Position numbers and translations under genes: made by a program | Notes under the pieces: model-generated | Told to the model about the DNA's origin: nothing | Databases searched by the model: none | Seen by the model: the letters and a program-made list of their open reading frames with translations, nothing else | Origin: Taxillus chinensis | Lineage: Eukaryota; Streptophyta; Magnoliopsida; Santalales; Loranthaceae | DNA length: 64,000 bases | Assembly (NCBI GenBank): GCA_023512835.1 | Contig: CM042092.1 | Coordinates: 1,885,293-1,949,292 of the forward strand | Direction of reading: 5' to 3' | Shown here: piece after piece, positions 32,728-44,452 of the stretch | Layout of the letters: each line of letters starts with the position of its first letter | Position numbering within the stretch: the first letter of the stretch is position 1

Positions 32728-33857
32728 GTGTCGATAAACTATGTGACAAAGGATTTCTTGTTTCCTTTTTGTCCAACACTGTACGATGAAGAGAAAACTT
32801 ATCCAGGAGATGTTAAGTTATCCGGATCAAGAGATGGGGACATATATTCGGTGGTCTTAAGAAATAATTCTTCGACCTGTATGCTTCCTCACGAAAGCAA
32901 CGATGAAGATAGTTGGTTATGGCACATGCGATGCGCACATTTAAATTTTAAGACTTTGTCTAAATTGGCGTCACTTGATCTTGTCACTGGTCTACCCAAA
33001 CTCAAGTTCTCCGAGAGACACTCTCTGTCGAGAATGCCAACTTGGTAAACAGACCAAACACGGCTTTAAGAGCAAATCGGTTAACTCAATAACTGCTCCT
33101 CTGCAACTTCTTCATATGGACCTATGTGGTCCTATCTCGTTTCATCACTAGGCGGTGCGAGATATACTCTTGTGGTTATCGATGATTACACCAGATACAC
33201 ATGGGTGATGTTCCTGAAATCAAAGGATCAAACTTTTGAACATCTTGTAGATCTCTTCCTGGATAAGCAACTCACAAGGACCGAGCATTAAATGCATCAG
33301 GAGTGATCATGGTCTGGATTTGACTTTTCGAAATGAGATCATATTGTTCGACCAGGGCATACGGCATGACTTCTCTGCTCCCCAGAACCCCACAACAAAA
33401 TGGGGTAGCCGGCGCAAGAATCGAACTTTAGTTGAAGCCGGTAGATCCATGTTAGCAAGGGCAACGCTTCCTCTCGGTCTATGGGGAAGGGCTGTGTCCA
33501 TTGCCTGTTATGTTCGAACAGAACTCTAATAAATAAATCTACCATGAAAACACCCTATGAGATGTGGAGAGGACGAAAACCTTCAATTTCACATTTCGAG
33601 CCTTTGGGTGTACTTGCTATATCTTGATAAATGGCAAAGAGACCCGGAATAAATTTGAACCAAAATACGATGATGGGATTTTTGTCGGATACTCACTTCA
33701 TAGCAAGGCTTATCGGGTCTTCAATAGAAAACTTTTTAAAGTTGAAGAATCTATCCATGTAACCTTTGATGAAGCTAATCTTGTTTGGTCAAAAGTCGGT
33801 CCTTCAAATTCCAATATGCAGGTCATGGACGCAACGTCGATTACTCGAAGTTTATGA
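32728..33857 (+). pseudogene. Copia integrase remnant
   Basis: A pre-integrase block WLWHMRCAHLNFKTLSKLASL at about 32920 is followed by a frame-shifted Cys pair and HMDLCGP (first catalytic Asp region, near 33116), [16 protein letters not shown] (33178) and RSDHG (33302). The third catalytic block, normally ending in Glu followed by RKNRTLVEAG, reads WGSRRKNRTLVEAG, so the Glu is lost with a small indel. FGCTCYILI and EPKYDDGIFVGYSLHSKAYRVFN close the domain. At least four frame breaks. Confidence 0.85.
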
Positions 33858-34379
33858 ATATCCTGTTACACATCTGACCGGTATCCTGACCAACCACGTG
33901 GCATCGGCGAGACACAACGAAATTTTATGGATGATGCTACGGATGATTCGACTCCGGACTACCACTTAGCTCCAGGACAAACTCCTACGGATACACAAAA
34001 TCCGGGGCCCCTTCAAGTTCGTCCGGACTAGTTAACCCTGGAAGAAACGGTGTTGCAGAACCAACTAGTTCATCCGTACCTCTAATTACGGGCAAGCTCA
34101 ATCGGTCGATACAAGCTGAACCACCCAATCTGGAAGAGCTTCAAATTGTTCAAGATCAACCAACACATGCACAGAATTATAGATGGACCCGAAACCATCC
34201 CTCGGATCAAGTGATTGGTGATCCTACTTGTTGGTGTAAGAACAAGAGCAGCCACCTCAAACATGAGTCTTTACTCATGCTTTCCATCTCAAATAGAACC
34301 AAAGGTGGTAGATGAAGCTCTTCAAGATTCAAAGCTGGATAGAGGCCATGCAAGAAGTTGAATCAATTTAAGAGAAATA
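33858..34379 (+). pseudogene. Copia integrase-RT linker
   Basis: Broken low-similarity linker containing TCCGGACT/CTCCGGAC-type words. Around 34180 it has RNYRWTRNHPSDQVIG-like coding matter that normally precedes Copia RT, but with frame breaks. Confidence 0.5.
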
Positions 34380-34998
34380 ATGTGTGGACCTTAGTACCAA
34401 GGCCTAAGTCTCGGCAAGTCATTGGCGTTAAATGGGTGTTCGGAACAAGCTTGATACGGATGGAATAGTAATCCAGGAACAAAGCCAGGTGGTAGCCAAA
34501 GGATATCGTCAAGAAGAAGGAATAGATTATGATGAAACCTTTGCTCCGGTCGCAAGACTTGAGGCAATCCGAATGTTTCCGGCGTATGCTTCATATGAAA
34601 ACTTCATAGTTTATCAAATGGACGTCAAGAGCGCATTCCTGAATGGAGACCTTCAAGAGGAGGTGTATGTTGAACAACCTCCCGGCTTCATTGAACCTAA
34701 GGCAGGACATCTTGTCTACAAACTTCGAAAGCTCCATATGGTTTGAAGCAAGCTCCAAGAGCCTGGTACGACACCTTTGTCAGAATTCCTACTTGCTCAT
34801 AACTTCCAAAAAGGGAAGATAGACACCACCCTATTTCTACGACAAGAGAAAGGACACACTACGATCGTACAAATATACGTGGACGATATCATTTTCGGAT
34901 CAACGAATCCGAAGCTTTGTGAAGAGTTTGCTAAGTTGATGACAGGCAAGTTTGAAATGAGCATGATGGGAGAAGCTGTCCTACTTCCTTGGAATTGA
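34380..34998 (+). pseudogene. Copia reverse transcriptase remnant
   Basis: RT begins near [21 protein letters not shown] and continues with [40 protein letters not shown] and the catalytic box QIYVDDIIFG (YVDD at 34876-34887). Frame breaks occur near 34445, 34745 and 34985. RT after integrase confirms Copia order. Confidence 0.9.
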
Positions 34999-35819
34999 AG
35001 TCAAACAATTAAAGGAAGGAATCTTTATCAATCAGGCTAAGTACACTCGCGATCTTATTAAGAAGTTTGGTATGGAAGGTTCATCTCCCGTCAAAACTCC
35101 AATGCTTGTCGTGCCAAGTTAGATCCAGGATGTGGACGGCATATCCGTAAATGTATCGACTACGAGGGATGATCGGATCCTTGCTTTATCTTACGGCAAG
35201 TCGCCCGGACATTATGTTTGCAACTTGCATTTGTGCACGATATCGAGGCAAATCCCAAGGAGTCACATATGCTTCATGTAAAACGGATATTAAGGTATCT
35301 CAAAGGGACGATGAATTTGGGCCTCTGGTACCCAAAGGAGTCCAACTTCACCTTATCCGGGTACTACGATGCCGACCTTTGGATGTCGCATCGACAGGAA
35401 AAGCACAGGCGGTACGTGTCGGTTTCTTGGAAATAGATTGATCTCATGGTTCAGTAAGAAGCGAATTCCGTATCAACCTCTCTCTTTGAGGCGGAATATA
35501 TAGGCTCTTGGAAGTTCTTTGCGCCGACTACTTTGGATGCAAAGTCAACTTACGACTACGGATTCACCATGTCCTCTATTCCACTTTCTTTGTGACAACA
35601 CTAGTGCAATTGCCATCGGCAACAATCCTGTCATGCATCCTAAGACGAAGCACATTGAGGTCCAGGTATCACTTCATACGCGATCATGTTCTCAAAAACC
35701 ATATTTCACTGGAACATGTTGCCCGAAGATCAATTAGCGGACATATTTACAAAGCCTCTCACGATGCGAGGTTTTCTGAACTACTCTTCCGATTAGGTAT
35801 GCTCAACTTCTCTGCATAG
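34999..35819 (+). pseudogene. Copia RT end and RNase H remnant
   Basis: MYRLRGMIGSLLYLTASRPDIMF (35151 on) and ILRYLKGTMNLGLWYPKES mark the RT-RNase H junction. RNase H pieces include SGYYDADL, FLCDNTSAIAIGNNPV and TKHIEV. Several frame breaks. The final block (ISLEHV, about 35706) is followed by LADIFTKPL-like remnants. Confidence 0.85.
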
Positions 35820-37436
35820 TTTCTCATTTGAGTTACCCAAAAGTATATTTACTCACCAGACCATGCATTGTATGTTTCTTGAAAGTAGTAGAAACTCTCT
35901 GCTGTATTCGTCATACTTCTTGTTCAACGGTTTCATGCTTCGATATTAATCTCAACCTCATTATGGGAGGATGCTTGCGTTTCCAGTGAAGTCGTTTAAA
36001 GCTAACATAATTACGGTTTATATGATTTACCTCGGTCGGATTCATGATCTTCACATCCATTAATCACCACATGACCAAAGCATGTTCATTTAGATTACTC
36101 TATTAACGTGCATAGTTGAAGAAGTGAAATGGGCTAGCTTGGAATGCCTGGTGGATGAATACACAAACGCATTCGATCGGCTCCCGAAGTATAGTTTTCT
36201 AATAAGATAGACGGTCTTTGAACTACAAATTGGAACGGTCAACCAAGAGGATTGCACAATCTACAGGGAGAAAATGCTTTATATTTTATTCAATAATACC
36301 CCCCGTATATGTCTCATGACCTTTTTCCTTATTTGTCCATCTGAGGGGGAGCTTTTCATTGAGAGGATTAAATGATCTACAGGGGAGCAACAATGAACCC
36401 CTAATATGTCTCGGATTCTCCCTCCTCTCTGTTGTTACTTGGGATCATCTGGACATCTTTGTTTTAAATCGGAAAAGTGGCATGTGTGGATGTATTTTCT
36501 TTCTTCAACCATGCATTTTAATCGACTAATCATCTGCATTCTTTTGACATGTGTTCACCTTATCATTTCACACTCATGAATCCTAATGAAGCCAAATCAT
36601 ATGATCTTTAATTAATCTTAGCTATTTGTTCGTTGCAAGACGGTTTAGTTATGTTGACCTATATGAACCCGTGTATTCTTTATCGACATATGCCCGACTC
36701 GGTAATATTGATCACTTTCACATTGCGTACGTCTACTACATTCCTTGCCATGCATGAGTTTCGTTTCTTATTAGTTCGGATTATGTTGTTTTTCACTGAT
36801 TATCTTCTCCAATCCGTACTAATCCTTGCCGTTAGGCTTTTGTATTTTCCGTATATCTTTATTTAGCTACAGGTTCGATTTTCTTTGCAACCATATTGAT
36901 AAATCCAGTCCATAGTCTCGGATTTGAAGTGTTGTGGTACTTCTCTTCTCTTCGACTTATTGTTTGCAAAGGGATCTACTCTACATTCTCACCAAACTCT
37001 GTTTATGACGGACGAGGTCTATTATTCATCCGGATACTCTTTCACGAATATTATTAACTCCAGGATGAGTGTCGGCTCTTTCCTCCGGACTCCGACTTTG
37101 TTCAATTGTGACAATCCACGTATACTCTTATGTCGCATGCTTTTGAGGAGGAATAATGATGATTCATTAAATGCCTATCTCGGGTTGCACACACACTTCT
37201 CTGGATGGCAACCAGTTGTAATCTCTACCTGGTCATGCGGTCTCCACGACATCGTTTTATTCGGAGACGCCTCGATATCCGGACAAATGACATCGGCATG
37301 TCGCGCGGGTCCCCACCTCACTCCCACATTCCTAGACCCGTGACATTTGCGGACTCGGTCTTATATGTTACGATCATTCTGCGAAGCACGAGTATTGCTC
37401 ATTTCAAATCCCTAACCCTCTCGTTGCTCCTTCTAC
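35820..37436 (+). other. non-coding stretch 3' of Copia pol
   Basis: About 1.6 kb with no recognised domain. It contains the purine motif GAGGGGGAGC at about 36343, resembling an internal polypurine tract as seen in long Copia elements, then T-rich sequence up to the extra open frame. Confidence 0.5.
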
Positions 37437-37964
37437 TTGTCAAGACCTCACCTTTCCTCTTTTCCTTCCCATCAAATCTGCAATGGCCCCCAGAATCTTT
37501 CTTTCCCAGGCGTCAATCCTGGCCATCTCGTTGATTGGAATGCTGTCTCCGATCCTCCGGATTGGTTTCACCAGCTTCGCCCTCTTCTTGAAGCCTCGCA
37601 CATACTCAACCTGGTCTCCAATCCCATCGATCTTTTTATCGATGACATTCTTGAGTATTACCAACGGATTAGCTGCACCACCGATTCCATAACCTCTCAT
37701 GTCCGCGGTGAATCCATCATCATCACTCCAGGCGTTCTCCGCGCCGCTCTTCACCTTCCTCTTGGTGAACCACAACGTCCGGATGCCGAACCGATGGCGG
37801 CTTCTATGGGGTGCACGACCAAAGGGAAGGAATACAAGGTGAAATCCTTCCAGGGTCGTTATCGATGTATGGCGACTATTCTAAGTCGATGCCCTGCGGC
37901 TCGCACATCCGCCCTGGACTCGGTTCCGTACGATCTTCTACCTGGCCATGTACGGCGTCTTTGA
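37437..37964 (+). pseudogene. extra Copia ORF: plant transposon-associated domain
   Basis: The reading frame includes LVDWNAVSDPPDWFHQLRP, IDDILEYYQRISCTTDSITS and VRGESIIITPGVLRAALHLP. The pattern, an N-terminal helix region followed by V-x-G-x-x-I-x-I-x-P-x-x-L-x-x-x-L-x-L-P, resembles the putative plant transposon protein domain found beside the polyproteins of several plant elements. The true start may be the ATG at 37483 in another frame (after a homopolymer error). Function unknown; the assignment is from memory of the motif. Confidence 0.55.
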
Positions 37965-39555
37965 AGGTCTTCCAATGGATTGGGGGATGTTCTTATTTCG
38001 TTTTTGCTACAAAATGGTCTCAAAAACCATTCCTTCGGGCGCATCCTCGGCATGGTCTTCGGCATCTTCGTCCGGACCATTTTGCCCAAGTTGATGGTGT
38101 CTCGTTTCCCTCGGCTCTTTACCTTCGTCATCTTACGCCGGACAGGAACATGACCGCTCGCCGACCCAATGTAGCTCTCCGCGTTCTCCCTGCCCCGGAA
38201 CAACAAGGCGGCTACCGTTGGTGACCCCTCCGACGGCCAAGCCCACGAGGTCGGTTACGCACACCGATCCTCCCGGATTCGGTCCGTTCTTCGCGCCCTC
38301 CCACTCACGGGCCTCCCGGCCAAGCGTCCGTCCTGAACCGTCCGAGGTTACGGGGCCCTCTCGGCGCGGTGCGTCTAAGGCTGTTTCCTCGGCCCCCTCT
38401 GCTGCCGATGTCCCCACTCCCTCCACATCCGCTCTAGTCTGCTGCGGTTGATACCGTTGTTGCCGTCGCCACCGCCGATGTCCCAGCCGCTTCTCCAGGA
38501 AGCCCCCTTGCCTCCTCTACCTCAACCCCGAGATTACCTTGACCATCTCTCCGCCGTCACCTTAACGGACCTCGGCTCCGTTTCGGCCTAGCCCACACCT
38601 CTTCCATTCCCGACACCGATCTCCGGGTGTTTTACACCCGCAATACCCAATCCCCGGAGACTATGATCATCTGGAATCTGGACCACGGCTTTCTTACGCC
38701 CGTGTGCCATTCCCGATGTGTCGTTCCCTACACCCTCTCGGCCCGGTCCCTGTACCCGAAGTCCCTCTCCTGCTAAGGCTGGACCCTCTTCTCCCGGCCG
38801 CGATCTGCCGCCGCGATTCCCGTGGTTGACTTGTCTGGTCAAAGCGGGTCTCTTGCTCCGGATGCCTCCAATGCTCCGGATGCCTCCGGCGCTCCGGATG
38901 CCTCGATGCTCCGGATGCTCCTGCTTCTTCTTCTCTCTCTGCGGACTCCTCGCCCACCGCACTCCTGCTCCTGTTCTGCGGGGGAGTCCTCCAAAGCTCC
39001 GAGTTAGCATTTGGGCGTGCCTCTTTTGGCACGGTCCACTCCGATCTTTGTCTTTCCGCTCGGTGGACCGCCATGCCCACGCTCAAAGCGCCCAAATCTC
39101 CGCCATCGCTGCCAAAGTTGATGCCCTCGGCGCCCAACTACTCTCCGCCCTCACCGACTCCTCCACTTCCATTGAGCGAGAAAATGGATCTTGTCGCCAC
39201 CTCCGTTCATTCACTATCTACTTCCTTCGCGGATCGGCGCATACGATGGCTCGTCCTCCCGTTGCTTCCCGGCGATCCGCAAACCGGGGGAGAAAGTGTC
39301 ATCCGATCCGTCTACTCCTTCTCCCCCACAACCATCTTCCCGGACCAGAAACGGCCCGCCACCGGTGCTTCAGGGAGTTCAAATTCCCAAACGAAGCCGC
39401 TTCTCTCAACCAAGCTCCTCTCTGCACCTCGAGCTCCTCCTCCATCCTCCTCATCCTGGTGATACCTTCCTCCCATCCCATGCGGAGTTTGACCCGTACG
39501 ATGCGGACGGAAGCTTGCGCAAGGCAATGAAAGCCTATCTTTGCGTCTTCTCTAG
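37965..39555 (+). pseudogene. Pro/Ser/Ala-rich linker of the extra Copia ORF
   Basis: GC-rich, frame-broken coding matter rich in Pro, Ser and Ala (for example 38218-38451 and 39073-39462), with a 15-base tandem repeat of GCTCCGGATGCCTCC at 38858-38920. It probably links the transposon-associated domain to the Ulp1-like domain as one disordered stretch. No enzyme signature. Confidence 0.5.
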
Positions 39556-40195
39556 GAGAAGATGTCTTTCCGAAATGTATCCTTTCTCTCCGGCCGACAT
39601 TCGGACTCTTTGTTCGGAGAAAGGACTCTTTACTACAGAAGACATTGACAACTTCTCGAGGGCTGCTAAGATGGAGATGAGGCCTTTCCATCTCTTTACG
39701 AAGATGGGCACTTGTTTGAAGTTCCGCCATGTTGGAATGAGGGCTATCTTCCCGGTGTGGAGTTAATTCAGACTTACATTGACGGGCGCCGAGGATAGCA
39801 AGCCATGGAAAACTCTCTCAACCATCCTCATTCCGTACCGGATCATGTCGCCACACTTCATGATGGTCGTCTTCATGATTCGGTCCAAGCGAGATGATTC
39901 TCATTGATTCTCATCAGGTTGTGGAGCACTTCGTTAGGAAGAATCAATGGGAACCTACGTGTCTCGGACTAATCGAGCCGTGAAGAAAGCCGGATTATAT
40001 GAAGAGTTGGGTATCACACCCCTGCGTTCGGCGAGAAACTCAAGGCGACATTCCAGGGCAAGAAGCAAGTCTGCCACAACGCCGGATGGAGATAGCTGCG
40101 GAGCCTTTGTTTGTCATTTCATCAAATCGTTCTTAATTGTGGACAAACATTGGAGCCAACACTCCACCTTTACGATGCACCGACAATGGAGCTAA
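39556..40195 (+). pseudogene. Ulp1/C48-like cysteine protease remnant in the Copia 3' region
   Basis: Blocks in order: YPFSPADIRTLCSEKGLFTTEDID (about 39580, split here by description only), TILIPYRI followed by a His at 39854-39856, LIDSH with Asp at 39906-39908, and PDGDSCGAFVCHFIKSF with Cys at 40097-40099. His-Asp distance is about 17 codons and Asp-Cys about 63, in the order and rough spacing of the Ulp1 SUMO-protease family (His, Asp, then Cys in DxCGxF). The usual Gln before the Cys is not evident. At least three frame breaks, so no active enzyme is made. In living relatives it could remove SUMO-like modifiers, but that is inference. Confidence 0.6.
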
Positions 40196-40380
40196 GAGAG
40201 AAGGCAGCAACTATGATCTTCAAGTATAGTAAGCCTTATGTACCTTAGTGAAAAATCCGTATTAAGGCTGATTTGTATTTAGTTGCTGATTAATGAAATT
40301 GGTTGTGTTGCGTATTCGTATGATATTCTTTTGCATCGCTTACCAAGATCGGATTACAAAGGGTTTGGGCATATCCATAA

Positions 40381-40391
40381 TTGGGGGAGAT
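40381..40391 (+). other. Copia polypurine tract
   Basis: TTGGGGGAGAT directly before the 3' LTR start TGTTGGATC. Confidence 0.8.
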
Positions 40392-41625
40392 TGTTGGATC
40401 AAACCCGAATTTGGATAATCTTGATAAAGCCTTATGTAATTTGATCTGAGATCTTTTGTGTTTATTTGATCATTGTAGAAGGTATGTCACTAATCCAAAG
40501 ATGCACTCGTGAGAGCAAAGCTAAGGACAGGATACATAATCCTGATCCGGACAAGAGTTAGTGTCGTCAAACACTTGGTAAATAACCAAGTAACAAATAC
40601 ATACGGAATAAGGAACAATCCTACGGACTAAGAACTTAAAGGATAAGTGCGGAGTAAGGAAAATAAGTGCGGAGTAAGGAAAATAGATGCGGAGTAAAGA
40701 AACCAGATGCGGAGTAAGGAATCCGGACTTATTACTCACCCGGAGTAAGGAACTTACATGCGGTAAGGAACTTACATACGGGTAAGGAACTTACATCGGG
40801 TAAGGAACTTACATGCGGAGTAAGGATCGACTTATTAGCCCGGAGAGGAACTTACATGCGGAGTAAGGAACTTACATACGGAGTAAGGAACTTACATGCG
40901 GAGTAAGGAACTTACATGCGGAGTAAGGAAGCGCGACACGGACTAAGAATTCCAACTTGAATAGATACGGAGTAAGCAACCACCGACACGGAGTAAGGTT
41001 CCGAGCTTCATTAACTACGGAGTAAGGAAAATTACACCGGACCAAGAAGACCCTGCTCCAACAAAACCGCATTTAAAGTTATCGGCTCGTCTTTGTCCCG
41101 ATGTAAGACGAATGCATTTAGAACAAGAAGAATCTTACACGTGGATCATCCGGATATGTGGACACAACCTTAATTGTATCTCGGAACTCACAAAGACACT
41201 TATACTCTTCAAATCCAAGATCTTGAGCTCCACAATCCGCAGCAATCAGGCGCCAGATTACCAGGGATAGTTAGTGCGGAACGCATTCCGGAACTTCAAG
41301 TTCCAAGGTTGTCTCTTAGGAATGTTTTGTATAAATATTCATACTTATACTTCATGTAAAAGTGTGCTTAGGTGGGCAAAAAAATAAAAAGGAACTTGGC
41401 TTGTGTGTGAGTTCATTGTTGTAAACAGAGTGTAAGAGAGTGTTTGCTTCTATTTTGTTGTAATCACCTTGTGATAATAAAACAAAATACTTCCACTATC
41501 CTGGTTATCTTCCCTGAGTGATTCTATCACTTAAACTAGATAAGTCTTTGTGTCTTGAGAGAAAAGAAAGAGTTCGAATAAGAGCCTATTCACCCCCCCC
41601 CCCTTTAGGCTCCAAGGGACCATCA
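40392..41625 (+). repeat. Copia 3' LTR
   Basis: Near-identical to 28885-30112, with its own GCGGAGTAAGG array (40640-41030), TATA box at 41330-41337 and AATAAAA near 41476. The main differences are units in the array and homopolymer lengths. Confidence 0.92.
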
Positions 41626-41797
41626 AGCTTAATTCGACGACGTTAAATTTCACCCGACCATATCGCGCATCCGGTACTGTTCATCCGAGAACACTTACCC
41701 ATAAGTGTTCTCTAACCAAACTAATCTAGGAGTTTAAACATGTCCCAAAAAGGATTCAATCCTGAATAACTAGTTTTACCTACATACCTATGATGAA

Positions 41798-41800
<3 letters not shown>

Positions 41801-41850
<50 letters not shown>
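41801..41850. repeat. (TA)25 microsatellite
   Basis: Uninterrupted TA repeat in the third piece of LTR A. Confidence 0.95.
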
Positions 41851-41852
<2 letters not shown>

Positions 41853-42130
41853 TTAATACATCCACAAATTTATAAATATTTCATCTAACAAAGGGGGAGT
41901 GGCAAGGATAAGGAACCACAATCTCAAAAAAATCATTGCCTCAATTTTAGGTTTTTCTCATGATAAAGGATTATTGTAAGGGAATAGGACAGAAGAGATC
42001 AAAACATCTCTATCTCAGAAAACATGTAGAATAGAGTCCTGATTGATTCGAATCCACAATCCTCTCTCTTCTGATATCTCAACATAGGCAGCCTCATCTC
42101 GCCAGAAACAACTTTCTCCCTACAAGTTCA

Positions 42131-42154
42131 ATTCTCTCTCTCTCTCTCTCTCTC
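42131..42154. repeat. (CT)n microsatellite in LTR A
   Basis: About 11 CT units beside the LTR A promoter block; the same relative position as in LTRs B and of the Ty3 element. Confidence 0.9.
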
Positions 42155-42457
42155 CTGACGGCTGAACTAGAAGGGTTAGGGTTTAAGTCCCTTTTATACT
42201 TTATTTTTATTATTAAATTTAAATGTAAAATAAGCTTGAATGAATTCCCTAAAATATCCCTTAGAGATCTAATTTGTTATTTATTTAAAATTTAAAATAA
42301 ACTTTAATAAATTTCTTAAAATACCCCTCAGAGCTCTAAATTCCAAATTAAGTCCAAATATAGTCAAAGTTTCCCATTCGACATGCACACTGCTATGCCG
42401 ATACTCATTCTCTAAAACAAGACTAACTCCTAAGACCCTCAAACACAAGTCCTTACA

Positions 42458-42679
42458 ATGAGAATGGTGCAAAATAAAAATAAAATTTAAATATGTAAGA
42501 AAATAATTAAGCAAAAAAAAAAAGTTAACTAAAAGATGCAATTGGTTCAACCTTTCAATCTAATTATATATTTATTATTATTTTCTAAAAATATAATATC
42601 ATATTTCTCCTATCTAGGGCACCAGTGTGGCCTTCGACTCCACAGTCCACGCTTTGATGCTCCCGTAAGACCACATTCA
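42458..42679. other. AT-rich spacer between LTRs A and C
   Basis: Nothing recognised. Confidence 0.6.
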
Positions 42680-42684
42680 CCCTT

Positions 42685-44452
42685 TGTCACACTCTAGATT
42701 TATGACCTGCAGAAACTGGTTAGTGAATCCTTATGCTCGCACCTAAAGAGACAAGTGGTTGGTGAAAATAACGGAAAAATGAACCTTAGCACTAGTGTTG
42801 TCCCAAATTCACATTATATCACATATATAACATATATACAACATGCACAAAAATATTTTTTCATTTTAACTAATACATACATAGTTTCCCCAAGGGGTTA
42901 CATCAAGTTATTACAAGTTAAACCATACAAACAAAGACAAGCAAGTCTCCATCTCGGGTGAACCTCCTATCTCCTGTAGGCACCTGGAACAAATAACAAC
43001 AAACACAACAGGGATCATATCTCTCTGACCCATCCCAACTCATACTCTATCCATATGTACAGTATAGGTATGTGCTCATGTAATATCATATATATTCCAA
43101 ACCATCACATATATTTTATACCCTCACATATATCTCATATCATCACATATTTCATATAATCGAATTATTATCACATAGCCTCCTAGGCCCCAACACAAAC
43201 CATGCCTCTCAGGCGCCATCAACTTACCATGCCTCTCAAGTGCCATTAACTTTACCTCTCAGGCTTGTACCACAACTAACCTCACATGCTTATACTTATC
43301 CCATATAAAACACTCAAAACATTAAATAAAGTATATAACATCTCATGCTTAATTAATGGCATCTCATGGATCTATCACGACACGACATCTTATGCTTCAC
43401 ATCTTCTCAAAGCATTACATAAATCTTGACATCACATGTGACACTCAACATAAATTATGGCATCACATGCAACATTTGAAAGACATCATGACATCACATG
43501 CAACACTCTAATTAAAACATCACATGCATATTATAAATAATACAAACATACCCTCTCAAAATATAACGAAATGCAATCTTATAGACTCTCAGTCTCAAAC
43601 CACACACTCAACCATAGGCTCTTAGACTTAAAACCATGTAGTTAACTATAAACTCTCAGCCCCAAACCATGTACTCAAGGCCACTTGGGCACATCTAGGA
43701 TCCCTTGGGACTCAACCCCAACCACACGACACACAAAGTAGAGCAAACAAGCTCAAGTCGGCCGTAACCAATCTCATTAGAAACCAATTTGTATTTTCTG
43801 ATCTTTGTAAGTCATGATCAACCCAAACCAGCCACGACCAATTTACCCATATACATTCTACTCTCTGTCGGCCGGGACCAGCCTCCGAGGAACTCCATTT
43901 CTAGCCATTGTAACTTAACTTTTCTGGCATCACATGCCCCAAAATCACCATTATTGGTTCGCAAATACCTTCTAATAGGTTTTAGGTACTCTACCATAGT
44001 TCAAAACACATTAAAAACACATAATCCATAACCAACATGTATATGACTCATTCCACCCATATATATCCCAATTCAGGAAAATCATCACAATTAATGGGTT
44101 TATTCACTACCAAAGACATAAAACAAGGTCTAGAACATGAATTTTTACCTCAATTTCGGTTGATTTGAGCTTTAGATCGCCAAATTCTACTTTCTCCTTT
44201 CCTTTCTCTCTCTAGAAAGGTAAGAACATAAATAAAATTAGGGATTAGGGTTCCTCCCTTCCCTTTTATACTTTTTACCCAAAAATACTGAAAATAATAA
44301 AAATACCGTCTCAAGGCTCTGACTCTAAATCAGGCCCAATTATTATTAAAACGCTTCATTTGATGAGTATATCACTGTACTGATATTAGTTTTCCTAAAT
44401 AATCATCTCATCATAGGGTTATCTCCTAGAACCTCAAACTTGGGTCATTATA
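42685..44452 (-). mobile_element. solo LTR (C), diverged relative of the Ty3 LTR
   Basis: Starts TGTCACACTCTAG and ends TTGGGTCATTATA (altered from a normal TTACA end). Flanks CCCTT and CCCTC match at four of five bases. It has the AAGTGGTTGGTGAAAA block, the GTAGGCACCTGG block, a short CT tract near 44206 and, on the minus strand, GTATAAAAGGG near 44264 with AACCCTAATCCC. It also carries a run of CATCACATG-like repeats at 43380-43530. Older than LTRs 1 and 2. Confidence 0.7.

Larger units (their letters stand above)
28885..41625 (+). mobile_element. 12.7-kb Copia LTR retrotransposon, complete borders
   Basis: Two LTRs of about 1.23 kb (28885-30112 and 40392-41625), TGTTGGATC...GGGACCATCA, with perfect AGCTT duplications (28880-28884, 41626-41630). 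Primer site TGGTATCGAGC at 30115 and polypurine tract TTGGGGGAGAT at 40381. Gene order gag, protease, integrase, RT, RNase H is Copia. About 4.5 kb between RNase H and the 3' LTR carries extra coding remnants, as in long Copia elements of the SIRE/Maximus kind. All genes are frameshifted. Confidence 0.93.
25143..42457 (-). mobile_element. old solo LTR (A) split by a solo LTR and a Copia element
   Basis: Three pieces, 25143-25717, 28049-28879 and 41631-42457, total about 2.23 kb and form one LTR starting TGTCATGCCC and ending AGTCCTTACA, like the Ty3 LTR ends. Flanks ATGGA and ATGAG may be a worn target duplication. The third piece has a CT tract (42131-42154) and, on the minus strand, GTATAAAAGGG and AACCCTAACCC, the same promoter layout as the Ty3 LTR. 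No internal genes flank it, so it is a solo LTR left by LTR-LTR recombination. Confidence 0.7.

Noticed and set aside
39299..39730. 143-residue frame on the minus strand
   Set aside because: Shadow of the sense coding remnants of the Copia 3' module.
37437..40195. Copia 3' module as a retroviral-type envelope gene
   Set aside because: No signal peptide or membrane span is evident, and the blocks seen fit a transposon-associated domain and a Ulp1-like protease better.
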